DNA of 64,000 bases from assembly GCF_004303025.1 (NCBI RefSeq), contig NZ_PJQW01000008.1:62001-126000 (forward strand). The letters run 5' to 3'. A model generated the notes under the pieces. It had not been told where the DNA came from. It saw nothing but the letters and a program-made list of their open reading frames with translations, and did not search any database. Positions 36,569-45,829 of the stretch are shown in pieces. This DNA is from Flavobacterium sp. J27. GTDB taxonomy: Bacteria > Bacteroidota > Bacteroidia > Flavobacteriales > Flavobacteriaceae. How positions within the stretch are numbered: position 1 is the first letter of the stretch; the number at the start of each line of letters is the position of its first letter. The position numbers and the translations under genes were made by a program.

Positions 36569-37102
36569 ATGAAAAAAATAAGTTACATAGCACTTACTTT
36601 GTTAGTTTTAATTTCATTCTGGAATTGTGAAAAAGACGATTTATGTGCAGAAAGTACACCTACAACACCTAGAGTTGTTGTTGAGTTTTATGACATAACA
36701 GCTCCTACAGAACTAAAAAGTGTTACTGATTTAGTTGTTCAGGAAACAGTTACAGGAAATAAATTAGTAGCCAATGAGTCTTTAGAAGAAGATGACGATA
36801 CACGTTACTTATTTAATACGAGCAAAATTTATTTACCCTTACGTACAACAGTGGATGAATCGATTTTTAATTTAACATTAAATAAAGATGCGGTAGATGA
36901 AGCTAGTGATGTACTTACTTTTCAGTATACCAGAAATGAAATTTATATTTCGAGAGCCTGTGGTTACAAAACAAATTTTGAAATTACAAATGCTACAGGG
37001 CTTATAAGTAGTGGTTTACCAGCAAATTGGATACAAGCTATAAATGTAGAAAATACCTCAATTGATAACGAAACCGAAGTCCATGTTAAAATATTTTTCT
37101 AG
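36569..37102 (+). CDS. DUF6452 family lipoprotein
   Basis: The 177-residue protein has a lipoprotein signal ending in ISFWNC, an acidic linker (EKDDLCAES) and a beta-rich body with CGYKTNFEITNA near the end. It matches a Flavobacteria family found beside DUF6048, as here. The function is unknown, with envelope localisation. The next gene's ATG lies inside its 3' end, 20 bases before the stop, so the two are translationally coupled. Confidence 0.75.
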   Translation: MKKISYIALTLLVLISFWNCEKDDLCAESTPTTPRVVVEFYDITAPTELKSVTDLVVQETVTGNKLVANESLEEDDDTRYLFNTSKIYLPLRTTVDESIFNLTLNKDAVDEASDVLTFQYTRNEIYISRACGYKTNFEITNATGLISSGLPANWIQAINVENTSIDNETEVHVKIFF

Positions 37103-37793
37103 TCTACTCATTCTTCTTTTTACTTTGCAGAGTATAGCTCAAGATACAATTAAAAAATATCCTGAGCGTTATGGATTGCGCGTGGGTGTCGATTTGCATC
37201 GCTTAGCAAAATCATTTTATGATTCTAATTACAAAGGGTTAGAATTAGAAGGGGCTTATCGTTTAACCAAGAAGTTTTATGTTGCTGGTGAATTAGGAAA
37301 TGAAGAAAAAACGGTAGACGATGACCGATTTAATTTTACAACTAGTGGTACCTATTTTAAGGCGGGTTTCGATTTTAATTCCTACGAAAACTGGCTCGAT
37401 ATGGAAAATTTAATTCATATAGGGTTGCGATACGGTTTTAGTTCGTTTAGCCAACAATTAAATTCATATACAATTTATGATGCTGCTAATTTTTATGGAG
37501 TAAACACCATATATCCCAATCAGAAATTTAGTGGTTTAAATGCCAGTTGGATTGAAGTAGTAGGTGGTGTAAAAGCAAAAATGTTTAATAATGTTTACTT
37601 AGGTTTTTCCTTGCGATTAAATTATTTGGTGTCCAATAAGAAGCCAGATAATTTTGATAATTTGTTTATCCCAGGTTTTAATAGAACTTATGATGGAAAA
37701 TTTGGTGCTGGATTTAATTATACCTTAAGTTATTTTATTCCGATTTATAAGAAAAACAAGAAAGAAATAAAAAAGACAACAGCTAACGAATAA
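37083..37793 (+). CDS. DUF6048 family outer-membrane-like protein
   Basis: After the signal peptide (MLKYFSSLLILLFTLQSIAQ) the 236-residue chain alternates beta strands (KFYVAGELGNEE, GLRYGFSSFSQQ, GFSLRLNYLVSN, FGAGFNYTLSYFIPIY) like a small outer-membrane barrel. I chose ATG 37083; an upstream in-frame TTG at 37062 gives an unnatural N-terminus ahead of the signal peptide. Coupled to the DUF6452 lipoprotein, it probably forms an outer-membrane pair of unknown function. Confidence 0.8.
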   Translation: MLKYFSSLLILLFTLQSIAQDTIKKYPERYGLRVGVDLHRLAKSFYDSNYKGLELEGAYRLTKKFYVAGELGNEEKTVDDDRFNFTTSGTYFKAGFDFNSYENWLDMENLIHIGLRYGFSSFSQQLNSYTIYDAANFYGVNTIYPNQKFSGLNASWIEVVGGVKAKMFNNVYLGFSLRLNYLVSNKKPDNFDNLFIPGFNRTYDGKFGAGFNYTLSYFIPIYKKNKKEIKKTTANE

Positions 37794-37813
37794 TAGCTAT
37801 TGTCTTTTTTAGT
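37770..37813. terminator. Bidirectional terminator overlapping the DUF6048 3' end
   Basis: AAAAAAGACAACAGCTA and ATAGCTATTGTCTTTTTT pair around a short loop. The DUF6048 stop codon lies within it. Confidence 0.75.
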
Positions 37814-37830
37814 TTTATAAGTGGTAATTG

Positions 37831-38367
37831 TTACAAGTTAAAATGACAAGTTACATCTACAGTTTTAGCTACTTTTTGGCTTACAACACTTGGTATTTTA
37901 ATATCAAAATCTTCAGGTTTTACGGTAAATGTATTATCTATAATGATTGTATCTCCAGATTTTTTAATCAAAGCCACTGAAGCAATATTTTTAGTTTTTC
38001 CATGTAGTTCTAACGTTCCATTGATGGTAAATTTTTGTTCTTTTTCAGTTAATTTAGAAACATCAAAGTTTTCAATTTTACCTTTAAAAATAGCTTTTGG
38101 ATATTTCCCGCTTTCAATATAATTTTCATTAAAGTGTTCTTCCATTAAAGCCACTTTAAAACGGAATCCTTTCACCAAAGCTAAAGAGGCAATTTCACCT
38201 GTTTGTGTATTTAAAATACAAGACACTCCTTTGTTAGTGGCTTTTACTTCTTCAAAAGAAGGAACTGAAGCTTCAAATGTAATTTCACCAGTCTTTGTAG
38301 TTTTTTTCTCTTGTGAAAAACCCAAAAAAACAAAGCACATTAATATAAATACTGCAATTTTTTTCAT
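37831..38367 (-). CDS. YceI family protein (lipocalin-like lipid-binding)
   Basis: The 178-residue exported protein (signal MKKIAVFILMCFVFLGFSQ) has the YceI pattern FKVALMEEHFNENYIESGKYP and FTINGTLELHGKTKNI. YceI folds as a barrel that binds polyisoprenoid or other lipids in the periplasm. It lies downstream of the lipoprotein cytochrome gene on the same strand, 21 bases apart, and opposite the OB-fold/DUF5777 pair. Confidence 0.9.
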   Translation of the reverse strand: MKKIAVFILMCFVFLGFSQEKKTTKTGEITFEASVPSFEEVKATNKGVSCILNTQTGEIASLALVKGFRFKVALMEEHFNENYIESGKYPKAIFKGKIENFDVSKLTEKEQKFTINGTLELHGKTKNIASVALIKKSGDTIIIDNTFTVKPEDFDIKIPSVVSQKVAKTVDVTCHFNL

Positions 38368-38388
38368 AATTATTTTATTGTTTTTTGA

Positions 38389-38751
38389 TTATTCTAATAA
38401 GCCATCTGCTTGCCATTTTACGATTGCATCAATAGTCGTTTGTGGTAATCTAGTGCCACCAAGAGGCATCATGCCAGTAGCTCCTTGTGGTCTTGAAATT
38501 CGATCTAATAATCCCCTATTTAAAACCGCATTTTTTACATCTTCATAGGTTGTAAGTTGCATAGGTGCTCCATTTTGAGGAGGGCTTGTATGACAGAATA
38601 AGCAGTTAGAATTAATAACATTTTTTACATAATTATTATAAGTTATTACTTCAACTTCAGGAGCAACGATTAAATCTGATTCAGAATCATTAGTACAACT
38701 CAAGATAGAAAATGTCAAAATTGACATGATTAATATCGATTTTTTCTTCAT
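38389..38751 (-). CDS. Lipoprotein monohaem cytochrome c
   Basis: The 120-residue protein has a lipobox ending at Cys19 (FSILSC), then one haem site C50-L-F-C53-H54 and a likely methionine ligand in GMMPLGGTRLP near residues 93-100. VKNVINSNC and DAIVKWQADGLLE fit a small membrane-tethered cytochrome. CcsBA, encoded in this window, would mature it. It is transcribed ahead of the YceI gene and divergently from the OB-fold gene. Confidence 0.87.
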   Translation of the reverse strand: MKKKSILIMSILTFSILSCTNDSESDLIVAPEVEVITYNNYVKNVINSNCLFCHTSPPQNGAPMQLTTYEDVKNAVLNRGLLDRISRPQGATGMMPLGGTRLPQTTIDAIVKWQADGLLE

Positions 38752-38814
38752 AGCATTTTGTAATTTGTTACAGTAAAAATAGTATTTTTTGTAATATACA
38801 TTGAAATTTTATTC

Positions 38815-38822
38815 TATTTTTG
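38815..38822 (+). promoter_or_regulatory. -7 box of the OB-fold/DUF5777 operon
   Basis: TATTTTTG fits TAnnTTTG, with a TTTG about 24 bases upstream (38788-38791) as -33 element. It overlaps an in-frame TTG, so the start is the ATG at 38841. Confidence 0.6.
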
Positions 38823-38840
38823 TTAAAAACAAATAACATT

Positions 38841-39233
38841 ATGAAAAGAAATAAATGGATTTTAATACTTGTAATCCTCGCTTTAGCTGGTGTTTTTGGT
38901 TACAATTATATCTACAAAAGCCACAGAGACATTAGTAGTGAAAAGGCAAGCTTTTCTATTACTGTTGGAACCTTAGCTAATGACTTTAAAACGGATGAAA
39001 ATAAAGCAAATGAAAAGTATTTAGACAAGACAATTGATGTTAATGGAACCGTAACATCTTTTGATAGTGCATCTAATCTTATCGTTATAGACGAAGTTTT
39101 ATCTGCTACGCTTTTGGAAAAACCAAATCAAGAAATTGTAAAAGACCAGAATATTACTATTAAAGGAAGGTTTATTGGTTATGATGAACTTTTAGAAGAA
39201 TTCAAAATGGATCAAGTATCTATAATTAAATAA
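38841..39233 (+). CDS. Membrane-anchored OB-fold protein (tRNA_anti-like)
   Basis: The 130-residue protein has one N-terminal membrane segment (WILILVILALAGVFGYNYIY) and an OB-fold body (YLDKTIDVNGTVTSFDSASN, NITIKGRFIGYDELL) resembling the tRNA_anti-like family. With the body outside the cytoplasm, nucleic acid binding is doubtful and binding of a small ligand or protein is more likely. The true start is ATG 38841; the in-frame TTG at 38820 lies in the promoter box. The next gene begins 16 bases downstream. Confidence 0.78.
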   Translation: MKRNKWILILVILALAGVFGYNYIYKSHRDISSEKASFSITVGTLANDFKTDENKANEKYLDKTIDVNGTVTSFDSASNLIVIDEVLSATLLEKPNQEIVKDQNITIKGRFIGYDELLEEFKMDQVSIIK

Positions 39234-39249
39234 ATTGCTAAAAATTACT

Positions 39250-40092
39250 ATGAAAAAATTTTTATTCGCTATGCTATTGCCTTTGTGTTTGCATGCACAA
39301 GATGATTTACTTTCTGAAATTGATATAAAATCAGAAACAGTTGAGGTAACATCCGCTTTTAAATCTTTAAAGATTGTTAATTTAGAATCGACTAAATTAG
39401 CGGCAAAAGGAGATTTTTATTTTATAGTTTCGCATCGTTTTGGTTCTATAAAAAATGGGATTGATACTTTTTTTGGACTGGACGATGCTAATACTCAAAT
39501 TAAGTTTCTATATGGTATTAATAATTGGTTGACTGTTCATGCTTCAAGAAGTGGTTTTCAAAAATCGTATGAAGGAGCAGTTAAATATAGATTAATGCCA
39601 CAGCAAGAAAATGGTTTTCCTGTAACTATTGTTGGGTTTAATAGTATTGTTGTAAATACTGAACTTGATAAAGATTTGTTACCTAAATTAACTTTTGAGA
39701 ATCGTTTAAATTATACAACACAGATTTTAATTTCTAGGAAGTTTTCAGACAAATTATCTTTAGAGTTAGCTCCTACTTTTTTTCATGAGAATTATGTTGT
39801 AAATGATTATCAAGATAATAGTCAGTATGCGATAGGGGCTGGAGGAAGGTATAAATTGTCTAATCGATTGGCTTTAACAATGGATTATGCAGCTCATTTG
39901 AATCGAGCTGCTAGCTCTTTATCTCATAATCCTTTTTCTGTAGGAGTTGATATTGAAACAGGAGGACATATTTTTCAATTGCATTTTACCAATTCACAAG
40001 CTATGAATGAAACGGGTTATTTGGCTAATGCTTATGGAGATTGGTCTAAAGGAGATATCTTTTTTGGATTTAATTTAGTGCGAGTTTTCTAA
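39250..40092 (+). CDS. DUF5777 family beta-barrel protein
   Basis: The 280-residue outer-membrane protein starts MKKFLFAMLLPLCLHAQ (signal peptide) and has alternating strands (GDFYFIVSHRFGSIKNG, LSLELAPTFFHENYVV, IFFGFNLVRVF at the C-terminus, ending in Phe as outer-membrane barrels do). DUF5777 proteins are often found beside YceI and cytochrome genes, as here. I chose ATG 39250; the in-frame TTG at 39235 is unlikely. Function unknown. Confidence 0.83.
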   Translation: MKKFLFAMLLPLCLHAQDDLLSEIDIKSETVEVTSAFKSLKIVNLESTKLAAKGDFYFIVSHRFGSIKNGIDTFFGLDDANTQIKFLYGINNWLTVHASRSGFQKSYEGAVKYRLMPQQENGFPVTIVGFNSIVVNTELDKDLLPKLTFENRLNYTTQILISRKFSDKLSLELAPTFFHENYVVNDYQDNSQYAIGAGGRYKLSNRLALTMDYAAHLNRAASSLSHNPFSVGVDIETGGHIFQLHFTNSQAMNETGYLANAYGDWSKGDIFFGFNLVRVF

Positions 40093-40111
40093 ACGTTACA
40101 TGATATGAAAA

Positions 40112-40145
40112 ATAAAAAATCCAACTTAAGAAGTTGGATTTTTTA
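40112..40145. terminator. Bidirectional terminator
   Basis: AAAATCCAACTT and AAGTTGGATTTT pair around a four-base loop between convergent genes. Confidence 0.8.
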
Positions 40146-40541
40146 TTTGTTTAAATAGTCTGTTAAAACTGTATCTGCATTTTTAAAAGTAGGAGGTTGT
40201 TCAATAATACTAGCTACTTTTTTCTTGTTTATTTTCATGGTAATATCAGCTTCCGTGGTAAATAGTAAAGCGGTTAAAAAAGGATTAGTAAGATAAGGGG
40301 TTAGCTCACTTTCAATATCTTTAATAAGATGGATTGAAGTAATTTCTTTTTTTTCACCATCGTAGATTTTTTTTGTAAAAGTACATTTTAGCACATCTTC
40401 TTCAAGAATTAACTTTACATAGATATTTTGCAATTCAGGTTTCCCAATGGTCTTTGCTAATGTTAATTTGGCAAAAGTTCCTTTAGTAATACTCTCTAAA
40501 ACCAACGAAAAGAATTGGGAAAAGGTGATTTCATTTGTCAT
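40143..40541 (-). CDS. Hypothetical 132-aa protein
   Basis: This soluble protein begins ITFSQFFSLVLESITKGTFAKL and ends VLTDYLNK. From memory it resembles the N-terminal domain found ahead of some Bacteroidetes methyltransferases, but no SAM motif is present, so it would be a free-standing or truncated domain; I hold this loosely. It starts one base after the upstream gene's stop, so it is co-transcribed with that exported hypothetical gene. The stop lies in the terminator hairpin. Confidence 0.65.
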   Translation of the reverse strand: MTNEITFSQFFSLVLESITKGTFAKLTLAKTIGKPELQNIYVKLILEEDVLKCTFTKKIYDGEKKEITSIHLIKDIESELTPYLTNPFLTALLFTTEADITMKINKKKVASIIEQPPTFKNADTVLTDYLNK

Positions 40542-40542
40542 G

Positions 40543-41115
40543 TTATAAACCTAATTCTGTTTTTATTTTTTCATCAAATATCATATTAAATAATTGATTT
40601 TCTTTGTCTTTGTTTAGAAATTTCCATTGGTTGCCAGTCGATTCGTCAGAAACAGCTATGAGAGTAGATCGAATTTCAATTTTAAATTGGTTTTTTTCCT
40701 TATCGAAAGTTACATTATTAGCATCCATAGACTTTTTAAAAATATCAGTCATGGCTTCAGCATCTTCCATAGGGGTTTTAAATTTCATTAACATCAGATT
40801 GTCGTGGTCGATTAGACAGAATTTTTGTGTACCAATTGTTTTAATTTCACCAAATGTAAAATTAGGCTCTACTTCAACCAGTTGAATATTGAACTGCTCA
40901 TTATCCATCATTTGTTCAAACATTTCTTTCATAGATTCTTTTGGAATAATGTCAAATACTTTTGGGTATGTTGTTGCAAATATTGCATCATAGTTCATAG
41001 AAGTTGTGGCTTTGTATGTCTTTAAAACCTCTTTTTTCAAGCTTTTCATGTCTTGTGAAAAATGGGTAAAAGAGATAAAAAATAAGGCAATAAATAATGC
41101 TATTTTAGTTTTCAT
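40543..41115 (-). CDS. Exported hypothetical protein
   Basis: The 190-residue protein has a clear signal peptide (MKTKIALFIALFFISFTHFSQ) followed by an alpha/beta region rich in charged residues (DMKSLKKEVLKTYKATTSM, TPMEDAEAMTDIFKKSMD). I do not recognise the family. It has no membrane segment after the signal, so it is likely periplasmic. It pairs with the 132-aa gene downstream, one base apart. Confidence 0.75.
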   Translation of the reverse strand: MKTKIALFIALFFISFTHFSQDMKSLKKEVLKTYKATTSMNYDAIFATTYPKVFDIIPKESMKEMFEQMMDNEQFNIQLVEVEPNFTFGEIKTIGTQKFCLIDHDNLMLMKFKTPMEDAEAMTDIFKKSMDANNVTFDKEKNQFKIEIRSTLIAVSDESTGNQWKFLNKDKENQLFNMIFDEKIKTELGL

Positions 41116-41137
41116 ATTATAGATTTTTTCAAAGATA

Positions 41138-41178
41138 AAAAAATCCTCAACTCTTAGTAGAATTGAGGATGTTTTTTA
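41138..41178 (-). terminator. Terminator after secA
   Basis: AAAATCCTCAA and TTGAGGATGTTTTTT pair around CTCTTAGTAGAA, just past the secA stop at 41195. Confidence 0.75.
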
Positions 41179-41194
41179 ACGTAGTTTTAAAGAA

Positions 41195-44100
41195 TTATTG
41201 TGCTAAAACCCACTCACCCGAAGCGATTAGGTTTTCTGCTTTTTTAAATTTCATAGTTTCAGTTTTACCACTCATAACGTGTTTAATAGTAACAGTATCA
41301 TTACGGTTGATTTTTGGAGTTTCTCTCACAATAGTTTCCGTAACTTGAGGGCGATTTTGAGTTTGTTGACCTGCTTCTCTGTTTTTTGCTGCTAATTCAT
41401 CGCTATTTAAAACTTCTTCTTTACTTTCAGTATAGTTTTCTTTTCTTCTTACTTCTTTTGCTTCACTGATTGTGTTTTCATTTTGAGAAGGTAAATCTGC
41501 TTTAAATAAGAATGAAATGACATCTTTATTAACTTCGTCCATCATTCTTTTGAAAAGGTTGAAAGCTTCAAATTTATAGATAAGTAAAGGATCTTTTTGT
41601 TCATGCACTGCTAATTGTACAGATTGTTTTAGCTCGTCCATTTTGCGTAAATGTTTTTTCCAAGCTTCATCTATAATAGCAAGAGATACATTTTTTTCAA
41701 AATCAGTCACTAATGATTTTGCTTCTGTGCTATATGCCTTATCTAAATTAGTTACAATGTTTAATGACTTAATGCCATCTGTAAAAGGAACTACAATACG
41801 TTCATATTGTCCGTTATTGTTTTCATATACATTTTTAATTACAGGGAATGCTTCTTTAGCATTGCGCTCTGATTTTTCTGTATAATGATCTAAAACTGCT
41901 TTATATGTTTTACTGATGATTTCACGTTCTTGTAATTTAGAGAATTCTTCAGCCGTAAAAGGAGCACTAATTGAAAAATAACGAATTAATTCAAATTCAT
42001 AGTTTTTAAAATCACTTGTGGCTTTATTATTTTGTACAATCACTTCACAAGTGTCATACATCATGTTTGCGATATCTACTTTTAAACGTTCTCCTTCTAG
42101 TGCATGACGACGACGTTTGTATACTACTTCACGTTGCGCATTCATTACGTCATCATACTCTAATAAGCGCTTACGAACACCAAAGTTATTTTCTTCTACT
42201 TTTTTCTGTGCTCTTTCGATAGATTTAGTCATCATAGAATGCTGAATCACTTCACCTTCTTTTAATCCCATTCTATCCATTACTTTGGCTACTCTTTCTG
42301 AACCAAATAAACGCATTAAATTGTCTTCTAATGATACATAAAATTGTGAACTACCTACATCTCCTTGACGACCAGCACGACCTCTTAACTGACGGTCTAC
42401 ACGTCTTGAATCATGACGTTCTGTACCAATAATCGCCAAACCACCCGCTTTTTTAACTTCATCAGATAATTTAATATCGGTACCACGACCCGCCATATTA
42501 GTAGCAATCGTTACCACTCCTGGTTTTCCTGCTTCTGCAACAATTTCAGCCTCACTTTTATGCATTTTAGCATTCAATACATTGTGTGGAATATTTCTGA
42601 TTTTTAGCATTCGGCTTAATAATTCCGAAATTTCTACCGAAGTAGTACCAATTAATACTGGGCGACCAGCTTGTGATAAACCAACTACATCTTCAATTAC
42701 TGCATTAAATTTTTCACGAACGGTTCTATAGATTAAATCTTCTTTATCTTTTCTGGCAATCGGTCTGTTTGTTGGAATTTCAACAACGTCTAATTTATAA
42801 ATTTCCCAAAACTCACCAGCCTCCGTAACTGCAGTTCCTGTCATACCAGCAAGTTTGCTATACATACGGAAATAATTCTGTAAGGTTACAGTTGCAAAAG
42901 TTTGTGTAGCTGCTTCAATTTTTACGTTTTCTTTGGCTTCAATAGCTTGGTGTAATCCGTCAGAATAACGACGGCCATCCATGATACGACCCGTTTGCTC
43001 GTCAACAATCATTACTTTATTATCCATAATGACATATTCTGTATCTCTTTCAAATAAAGTATAGGCTTTTAGTAACTGAGTTAATGTATGAATACGTTCT
43101 GATTTAACAGAAAAATCTTTGTATAATTCTTCTCTTTTTTCTGCTTCTTCTTCTGTAGATAAATTTTGTTTTTCAATTTTTGCAATTTCAGTTCCAATAT
43201 CTGGTAAAACGAAGAAATATTCATCGGTATCTTGAGAAAGGAATTTAATACCGTTATCAGTTAATTCAACTTGATTGTTTTTCTCTTCAATTACAAAATA
43301 TAATGCTTCATCTACTTTTGGCATTTCACGATTGTTATCTGCCATGTAATGATTTTCCGTTTTTTGAAGCAATTGTTTGATTCCTTCTTCCGATAAGAAT
43401 TTAATTAACGCTTTGTTTTTTGGAATGGCTCTATAGGAACGTAATAAGTAGAAACCACCATCTTTAGTGTTACCTTCTTTAATAAGTTTTTTTGCCTCAG
43501 TAAGACAATCCGTAGCTAATTTTCTTTGTAAAGAAACCAAGTTGTCTACTTTTGGTTTTAATTCGTTAAATTCATGACGATCTCCTTGTGGTACAGGTCC
43601 TGAAATAATTAAAGGTGTACGCGCGTCATCGATTAATACAGAATCCACCTCATCTACAATAGCGTAGTTGTGTTTTCTTTGAACTAAATCTTCAGGGGAA
43701 TGCGCCATATTATCTCTTAAATAATCGAATCCAAATTCGTTATTTGTTCCATAAGTAATATCTGCGTTGTAGGCTTTTCTACGAGCAGCCGTATTCGGTT
43801 GATGATTGTCGATACAGTCAACAGTTAAACCATGAAATTCAAACAACGGGGCTTTCCACGTGCTATCACGTCTTGCTAAATAATCGTTTACGGTAACTAA
43901 GTGTACACCATTACCTGTTAAAGCATTTAAGTATAGTGGTAGTGTAGCTACTAAAGTTTTTCCTTCACCAGTTTGCATTTCAGCAATTTTTCCTTGATGT
44001 AAAACAACACCACCAATTAACTGTACATCATAATGTATCATGTCCCAAGTGATAGCTTTTCCAGCAGCATCCCATGAGTTTGCCCAAGTAGCATGGTCTC

Positions 44101-44551
44101 CTTCAATAGCAATATAAGGTTTTGTTGCCGATAATTCTCGATCTCTTGGAGTTGCGGTTACAGTAACAGAAGTATTGTCTTTAAAACGTTTTGCAGTTTC
44201 TTTTAAAACCGCAAAAGCTTCTGGCAATAATTCATTTAATATGTTTTCAGAAATTTCATAGGCTTCTTTTTCTAAAGCGTCAATTTCTAAATAGATATCT
44301 TCTCTTTTGTCTATGTCTGTTGTGTTTTCGGCTTCAATTTTCAGTGTTTCAATTTTACTGTCTTTTTCAGCTCGAGCTGTTTTTATTTTTTCTTTGAACT
44401 CATCTGTTTTTGCTCTCAACTGATCGTGAGATAATGAGGCAAGTGCGGTCTCAAAGGTTTTTACTTTGTTTACAAGTGGTTGTATGGCTTTTACGTCTTT
44501 TTGAGATTTATCTCCTACAAAAGCTTTTAATATAGAATTAATTAAACTCAT
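41195..44551 (-). CDS. secA: Protein translocase ATPase SecA
   Basis: SecA drives Sec-dependent export. The 1118-residue chain has Walker A QTGEGKT (193-199), [10 protein letters not shown], and the late helicase motifs ([24 protein letters not shown]). It is about 200 residues longer than the E. coli protein, with Bacteroidetes-type charged insertions after the N-terminal region (residues about 50-115) and in the first nucleotide-binding domain. It lacks the zinc-binding CxCxSG...CH tail and ends with GEWVLAQ. It is transcribed alone. Confidence 0.96.
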   Translation of the reverse strand: MSLINSILKAFVGDKSQKDVKAIQPLVNKVKTFETALASLSHDQLRAKTDEFKEKIKTARAEKDSKIETLKIEAENTTDIDKREDIYLEIDALEKEAYEISENILNELLPEAFAVLKETAKRFKDNTSVTVTATPRDRELSATKPYIAIEGDHATWANSWDAAGKAITWDMIHYDVQLIGGVVLHQGKIAEMQTGEGKTLVATLPLYLNALTGNGVHLVTVNDYLARRDSTWKAPLFEFHGLTVDCIDNHQPNTAARRKAYNADITYGTNNEFGFDYLRDNMAHSPEDLVQRKHNYAIVDEVDSVLIDDARTPLIISGPVPQGDRHEFNELKPKVDNLVSLQRKLATDCLTEAKKLIKEGNTKDGGFYLLRSYRAIPKNKALIKFLSEEGIKQLLQKTENHYMADNNREMPKVDEALYFVIEEKNNQVELTDNGIKFLSQDTDEYFFVLPDIGTEIAKIEKQNLSTEEEAEKREELYKDFSVKSERIHTLTQLLKAYTLFERDTEYVIMDNKVMIVDEQTGRIMDGRRYSDGLHQAIEAKENVKIEAATQTFATVTLQNYFRMYSKLAGMTGTAVTEAGEFWEIYKLDVVEIPTNRPIARKDKEDLIYRTVREKFNAVIEDVVGLSQAGRPVLIGTTSVEISELLSRMLKIRNIPHNVLNAKMHKSEAEIVAEAGKPGVVTIATNMAGRGTDIKLSDEVKKAGGLAIIGTERHDSRRVDRQLRGRAGRQGDVGSSQFYVSLEDNLMRLFGSERVAKVMDRMGLKEGEVIQHSMMTKSIERAQKKVEENNFGVRKRLLEYDDVMNAQREVVYKRRRHALEGERLKVDIANMMYDTCEVIVQNNKATSDFKNYEFELIRYFSISAPFTAEEFSKLQEREIISKTYKAVLDHYTEKSERNAKEAFPVIKNVYENNNGQYERIVVPFTDGIKSLNIVTNLDKAYSTEAKSLVTDFEKNVSLAIIDEAWKKHLRKMDELKQSVQLAVHEQKDPLLIYKFEAFNLFKRMMDEVNKDVISFLFKADLPSQNENTISEAKEVRRKENYTESKEEVLNSDELAAKNREAGQQTQNRPQVTETIVRETPKINRNDTVTIKHVMSGKTETMKFKKAENLIASGEWVLAQ

Positions 44552-44636
44552 AATAATTTTTATTCAAAAATTAGGTGTGTAAATGTACAAAAAAAAGCCT
44601 CATTTCGAGACTTTTTAAATGTTGTTATTTTATTTT

Positions 44637-44858
44637 TTAATACTCATCCTCATTCCAAAGATAATCCTCATCTGTTGGATAATCAGGCCAAATTTCTTCC
44701 ATTGATTCGTAGATTTCCCCTTCATCTTCAATCGATTGAAGGTTTTCTACTACTTCTAAAGGAGCACCAGTTCTGATTGCGTAGTCGATAAGTTCGTCTT
44801 TGGTAGCAGGCCAAGGAGCATCACTTAAATAAGATGCTAGTTCTAATGTCCAATACAT
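44637..44858 (-). CDS. DUF2795 family protein
   Basis: The 73-residue protein is very acidic in its second half (SIEDEGEIYESMEEIWPDYP). Its N-terminus WTLELASYLSDAPWPATKDELIDYAIRTG is the DUF2795 core. No function is established. A TATTTTTG box on this strand at 44882-44889 lies 23 bases before the ATG. Confidence 0.88.
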   Translation of the reverse strand: MYWTLELASYLSDAPWPATKDELIDYAIRTGAPLEVVENLQSIEDEGEIYESMEEIWPDYPTDEDYLWNEDEY

Positions 44859-44881
44859 TTTTCTATCGATTTAAATTTATG

Positions 44882-44889
44882 CAAAAATA
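44882..44889 (-). promoter_or_regulatory. -7 box of the DUF2795 gene
   Basis: Reverse-strand TATTTTTG fits TAnnTTTG and lies 23 bases before the ATG. Confidence 0.5.
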
Positions 44890-45046
44890 ATTTTTTAACT
44901 TAAAAAATCAAGTTTTTTTTGATTTATTTTTTATTATTTATAAGAACGTGTTTTTTTAGTGTTCCAAACGCAGTCTTAAAGCTATTAAATTAGGACATTG
45001 CAATTAACATTAAAAAAGGCCGTTTCTGCGATTTAAATCCAATAAA

Positions 45047-45616
45047 TTATTTTCTTGGTATCCATTTTACTTCTTCAGCCTTTACATCGTAAGACAACTT
45101 TCGTGCCAGTACAAAAAGGTAGTCAGAAAGTCGGTTTAAATACTTTAAAACTAAGGTGTCGATTGGCTCTATGTCATTTAAATGTGTGGCTAAGCGCTCA
45201 GCTCTTCGGCATACACACCTAGTAATATGACAATATGACACAGTTGTATGTCCGCCAGGCAATATAAAGTGTGTCATAGGTGGAAGGTCTTCTTCCATTG
45301 CATCTATTTCTTTTTCTAAATATTCAATGTCACTTTCAATAATGCCTAATTGTTGCAAACGAGGTTGCCCGTTCTTTAAGATTTCTTTTTCAGGAGGAGT
45401 CGCTAAAATAGCTCCCAAAGTAAAAAGACGATCTTGGATTTCAATTAAAACGTTTTTATAATGAGCATTTATGTTTTGGTCTCGAATTAATCCAATATGT
45501 GAATTTAATTCATCAACTGTACCATAGCTTTCAATGCGAATATGATGTTTAGGAACTCGTGTGCCACCAAATAGCGCTGTGGTACCTTTATCTCCAGTTT
45601 TTGTGTATACTTTCAT
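45047..45616 (-). CDS. PduO-type cob(I)alamin adenosyltransferase
   Basis: The 189-residue enzyme transfers adenosyl from ATP to cob(I)alamin. KVYTKTGDKGTTALFGGTRVPK at the start is the ATP-binding signature, and TRCVCRRAERLATHL later carries the conserved arginine motif. Adenosylcobalamin users are not in this window. Confidence 0.94.
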   Translation of the reverse strand: MKVYTKTGDKGTTALFGGTRVPKHHIRIESYGTVDELNSHIGLIRDQNINAHYKNVLIEIQDRLFTLGAILATPPEKEILKNGQPRLQQLGIIESDIEYLEKEIDAMEEDLPPMTHFILPGGHTTVSYCHITRCVCRRAERLATHLNDIEPIDTLVLKYLNRLSDYLFVLARKLSYDVKAEEVKWIPRK

Positions 45617-45672
45617 ATGAATGTAGCGTTTGGAATTTAAAAATCTGACATTTATTTCAGAAAATTGTAGTT

Positions 45673-45816
45673 CTATTTTTTTAAGTTGTTTTTGCTTTTA
45701 CTATACTTAATATGAAATGGTTTTCTATGATTTAGATTTTTTGAATTCTTTTTTTGCACCAATCTCAATGCAATGTATAAAAACGCCAAAATACCGACCA
45801 AAAAAAACATGTCCAT
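45673..45816 (-). CDS. Small single-pass membrane protein, 47 aa
   Basis: The ATG at 45816 opens a 47-codon frame: MDMFFLVGILAFLYIALRLVQ is a membrane helix, then a very basic tail (KKNSKNLNHRKP... KSKNNLKK). It fits a short inner-membrane peptide. The sequence is within the gap between the cobalamin enzyme and the ATP-grasp gene, same strand as both. Moderate confidence that it is translated. Confidence 0.5.
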   Translation of the reverse strand: MDMFFLVGILAFLYIALRLVQKKNSKNLNHRKPFHIKYSKSKNNLKK

Positions 45817-45829
45817 TTTATTTTCAAAT

